Source: Sphingobacteriales bacterium (GTDB taxonomy: Bacteria > Bacteroidota > Bacteroidia > Sphingobacteriales > Sphingobacteriaceae). Taken from it: a stretch of DNA of 7,634 bases. Both the position numbers and the translations under genes were made by a program. The notes beneath the pieces were generated by a model. It did not search any database. It saw only the letters and a program-made list of their open reading frames with translations, and had not been told where the DNA came from. Below are positions 6,101-7,634 of the stretch, piece after piece (within the stretch, counting starts at the first letter, position 1; each line of letters opens with the position of its first letter). Where the stretch lies: assembly GCA_020058405.1 (NCBI GenBank), contig JAGVEE010000358.1, positions 1-7,634 on the forward strand, in the 5' to 3' direction.

Positions 6101-7634
6101 CACTCCAACATATGGAACTAACTCATTTGCGTTAGCTAATCCATTCATTTGGAACGGAACTTCAAATATATATGTTACGGTATGTTGGTCTGATCAAACA
6201 GCAGGCGGTTTAACAACTACCTATTATGTAAAATCTAGTAATACTTCATATGCAAGTTCTACTTACAATAACATAGATAACCAAACACCAGCTGCGGTTT
6301 GTGCAACAGCAACAGGATCTTTAGCTAATTCAGCTCGTCCAGATATTTTGTTCTCATACAATCCACCAAGAACGATTGCATGGACAACTACTGGAGGTGC
6401 AACATTATCTGCAACTAACATATTAAACCCATCTACAACATTAACAACTCCTGGTACATATCAGTTTATTGTTTCTATTAGCGATGGAACTTGTACAAAT
6501 ACAGATACTGTAAGAATTGTGACTTTAGTGCCACAAAAACCAGTAGCTAACTTCAGTGCTAGCACAACTACTCCAAATATTGGTGGTGCACCAACTTCGG
6601 TAACCTTTACAGATCAATCATCAAACGTTCCAGATAAATGGAAATGGGAATTCACTCCGAACAATGTAATTTACATGAGCGGTACAAACGATTCGTCGCA
6701 AAACCCAATTGTACAATTTACGGCAAGGGGTCCATTTACAGTTAAATTAACTGCTAGAAACCTTGGTGGTTCTGATGATACTGTAAGAACAAATTACATT
6801 AGTACTATTATATCTTACTGTGCATCTAACGCAACAAGTACAGCGGATGATGATATTGGAAACGTTTCGATATTTGATTTTGCAACTCAAGCTACATTGT
6901 TAAGTAATGGTGTAGACAGCCCTTGGTTAGCACAAGCAGCAACAAGTAATAAATTATACACTAACTGGCACGATTCTACTAGTGTAGCCGTACCAACTAT
7001 GTATAAAGGTGATAAATACAATTTAAGATTAGGTCGTATTTGGTCTGGTTCTGCATACTCAACACATGCAACAGCCTTTATCGATTATAACAACAACGGT
7101 TCATTTGCTGATCCGGGAGAGACAATTGATTTAGCTCAATTAAACACTCCATTGTCAACAACAAATCCGAATCCAAATAGAACTACCACTACGTTTACTA
7201 TACCTTGTACATCAGATACAGGATTTTTAAGAATGCGTATTGTATTAATTGAAACAGTTTCAACTGTTCCAAACAGTTCATGTGGTACCTATACTTGGGG
7301 TGAAACGGAAGATTACAAAATCAGAATTTTACCTACTCAATTAGTATATGATTCAAGTGCATCTTACCATGCAATTTTAACAGACGTACAACCAAATACT
7401 ACTAATAATAATATATTAGGAGTGAAAGTTGTTGCAAGAGGTTGCGATGGCAATTTAGCTGCAACAAACTTTAACCTGTCTATGACTGGTACAACTAATT
7501 TAGCAGATGTAACAAATGTTAAATTATGGTACACAGGTTCTAGCAATGTATTTGCAACTACAACACAATACGATGTAAATAAAACAGCAAGTGCTACTTT
7601 ATCATTTACTGGTAACCAAGCATTATTAGCAGAT
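3132..7634 (+). CDS. Giant modular exported beta-helix/PKD/GEVED protein, 3' end outside window
   Basis: An unbroken frame of 1501 codons runs off the right edge. Residues 1-19 form a signal peptide (MKT, a Leu/Val/Phe core, cleavage after LYA before Gln20). Residues about 20-754 form a beta-helix-like region rich in Asn, Thr, Gly and Ser, with Asn-ladder repeats, ending in DIGADEG (748-754). An Ig-like segment follows (about 765-860), then an unnamed beta domain with YRGWGGNKRQ (914-923) ending RPDILFSYNPP (1069-1079), an Ig/PKD-like module (1080-1132), a PKD-like domain (about 1133-1228), a GEVED domain (about 1229-1399, with IDYNNNG at 1317-1323 and WGETEDYKI at 1389-1397), and from about 1404 a region like the N-terminal domain of BNR-repeat neuraminidases. 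Such proteins are usually secreted or cell-surface adhesins or enzymes of Bacteroidota exported by the type IX system; the C-terminal sorting domain is not visible. An in-frame ATG at 3108 would add eight residues; 3132 gives the more typical signal peptide. No catalytic domain is seen. Confidence 0.93.
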   Translation, partial: MKTVLLLLVGLFLSSGLYAQLTGTKTIDPAGSGANNYFSVAQAVLDLNAVGVGTGGVTFNVAAGVTFTETADIVLTTTTSDATKPIIFQRSGTGSNPLIRAKVGTVATTTYGNNGDAVIKVVGTDYVTFDGLTFSGQSGASTNTTRTEYGIMLTKSATDACKNITVKNCTFSLDKANAYSIGIYQSNLGSTGTAITVTSEGGRSENNLYVGNTFSGTYHAIYANGFAHTTAPFNFLDNNNVVLNNLVENFGGSSVVCYGIYTNNQDSAIVRGNTINGGTGNTTTLYGIYNNGGTNTTLTFNSNTITLNSTGTSTYYCLYILGTASGTNSVVTVDSNTLQNMAFSSTSSLYGIYPAGAPKTLYVRHNKYVNNTINGTIWAFYVGASNTITNAIVHNNVVEGSRRSSATGAGSFNGFYMTGYSKLTFYNNRVRDIFFKAGHTGSLYGYYDFSSGAGSSLDFYDNTIDSLYTNGTGVVWGAYFSNGTSTNRNIYNNKFTRYYTQGGGTTYGVYLASGDTTNFYRNELGRYKMDSARSVTLAGIYLLSGTGYRVYNNMLHDYTVLNSWSSSTTASAVRGIWINSTDASVYNNSVYIAGTSTTTNANGFGADGIFVGTTPTNLDLRNNIIINKVVPVAPNKSVALRRSSTTVSGLNSLMNNNIYYTTASPTNTTPFYWDGTNVDTTIDQLKSRLAPAESNSLSEDVPFLNTLNAPYDLHINPSTPTRVEGGASSEPFVTVDFDGNTRNVNTPDIGADEGTFTAVAGDFAGPTITNVNITPNTFQCNALPHVITATITDASGVATSRILWTRNGVSQTPINMTRGASNVWTGTIPAQYSTNSSIQVSWNLLANDSATIPNSKSYIGTTYKDASLFIDAGYAGSDSVNAGTFVQFNAKPTPTNVNPGVNNNLNNINTTPFYRGWGGNKRQFLYRASELLSAGLPAGGITALTFDVNTTTGAITAQPGFTLYLDSTNVSTMTTTYLTPSNTVFGPANYTPTYGTNSFALANPFIWNGTSNIYVTVCWSDQTAGGLTTTYYVKSSNTSYASSTYNNIDNQTPAAVCATATGSLANSARPDILFSYNPPRTIAWTTTGGATLSATNILNPSTTLTTPGTYQFIVSISDGTCTNTDTVRIVTLVPQKPVANFSASTTTPNIGGAPTSVTFTDQSSNVPDKWKWEFTPNNVIYMSGTNDSSQNPIVQFTARGPFTVKLTARNLGGSDDTVRTNYISTIISYCASNATSTADDDIGNVSIFDFATQATLLSNGVDSPWLAQAATSNKLYTNWHDSTSVAVPTMYKGDKYNLRLGRIWSGSAYSTHATAFIDYNNNGSFADPGETIDLAQLNTPLSTTNPNPNRTTTTFTIPCTSDTGFLRMRIVLIETVSTVPNSSCGTYTWGETEDYKIRILPTQLVYDSSASYHAILTDVQPNTTNNNILGVKVVARGCDGNLAATNFNLSMTGTTNLADVTNVKLWYTGSSNVFATTTQYDVNKTASATLSFTGNQALLAD
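3906..5000 (+). repeat. Protein-level tandem repeats of about 32 residues in the beta-helix region
   Basis: Within the large protein, residues 259-623 contain about twelve degenerate units of the form G-x-[YWF], then 9-20 residues, then [YFHL]-x-N-x-[VIL]. Examples are GIYNN, GFYMTGYSKLTFYNNRV, GYYDF with LDFYDNTI, GVYLASGDTTNFYRNEL, GIYLLSGTGYRVYNNML and GIWINSTDASVYNNSV. The aligned Asn residues are 273, 303, 336, 366, 396, 428, 462, 493, 522, 553, 588 and 622, spaced 29-35 apart; weaker copies occur at 168, 212, 239 and 656. Regular Asn at turns is characteristic of stacked right-handed beta-helix coils. The DNA is diverged between units, so this is an old duplication rather than recent repeat expansion. 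Confidence 0.7.
6816..7328 (+). other. GEVED domain coding segment within the large exported protein
   Basis: Residues about 1229-1399 start with YCASNATSTADDDIGNVSI, contain the typical FIDYNNNGSFADPGE acidic/Asn motif (about 1316-1330) and end with WGETEDYKIRI, the signature that gives the GEVED family its name. These domains occur in secreted Bacteroidota proteins, often beside PKD modules, and are thought to be structural beta domains. The Asp/Asn-rich loop suggests metal (calcium) binding, which is inference. Cys1230 and the two Cys residues later in the domain may form disulfides. Confidence 0.8.

Noticed and set aside
3254..7546. Several minus-strand open frames of 60-105 codons
   Set aside because: All are antisense to the continuous large plus-strand gene; their Val/Thr/Leu-rich translations reflect its ACA, GGT and TTA codon bias.

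Overview
The window looks like AT-rich chromosomal DNA from a member of the Bacteroidota. The evidence is the domain set of the large secreted protein (beta-helix, PKD, GEVED, a BNR-associated N-terminal-like domain), the absence of Shine-Dalgarno sequences before both main genes, and a TAnnTTTG-type -7 element upstream of mnmG. The exact lineage cannot be read from the sequence; a Chitinophagales- or Flavobacteriales-like organism is a guess.

Left part (1-2039, minus strand): a complete mnmG gene (tRNA wobble-uridine modification, 620 aa) is followed after only 4 bases by the start of a small lipoprotein gene that runs off the left edge. The two are probably one operon. The lipoprotein gene has a TTG start and a clear lipobox.

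Middle part (2040-3131): about 1.1 kb without a convincing gene, lying between two divergent genes. It holds two ParB-binding parS-like palindromes 56 bp apart (TGTTTCACGTGAAACA, and a variant with TTCCACGTGGAA), a likely mnmG promoter beside the first parS, three GCATAAA repeats spaced exactly 22 bp apart, a perfect 11-bp inverted repeat, and a very AT-rich stretch (about 17% GC over 2701-3060, counted by hand). parS sites next to mnmG (gidA), divergent genes and an AT-rich tract fit an origin-proximal segregation locus, and possibly the replication origin itself. No good DnaA box was found, so the origin idea remains an inference.

Right part (3132-7634, plus strand): one uninterrupted reading frame of at least 1501 codons, open at the right edge. 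It encodes a very large modular exported protein: signal peptide, a long beta-helix-like region built of roughly 32-residue repeats with a regular Asn ladder, an Ig-like segment, an unnamed 'GWGG' beta domain, two PKD/Ig-like modules, a GEVED domain and the beginning of a BNR-associated N-terminal-like domain. The architecture suggests a surface or secreted adhesin-like protein exported through the type IX secretion system; the C-terminal sorting domain that would confirm this lies outside the window.
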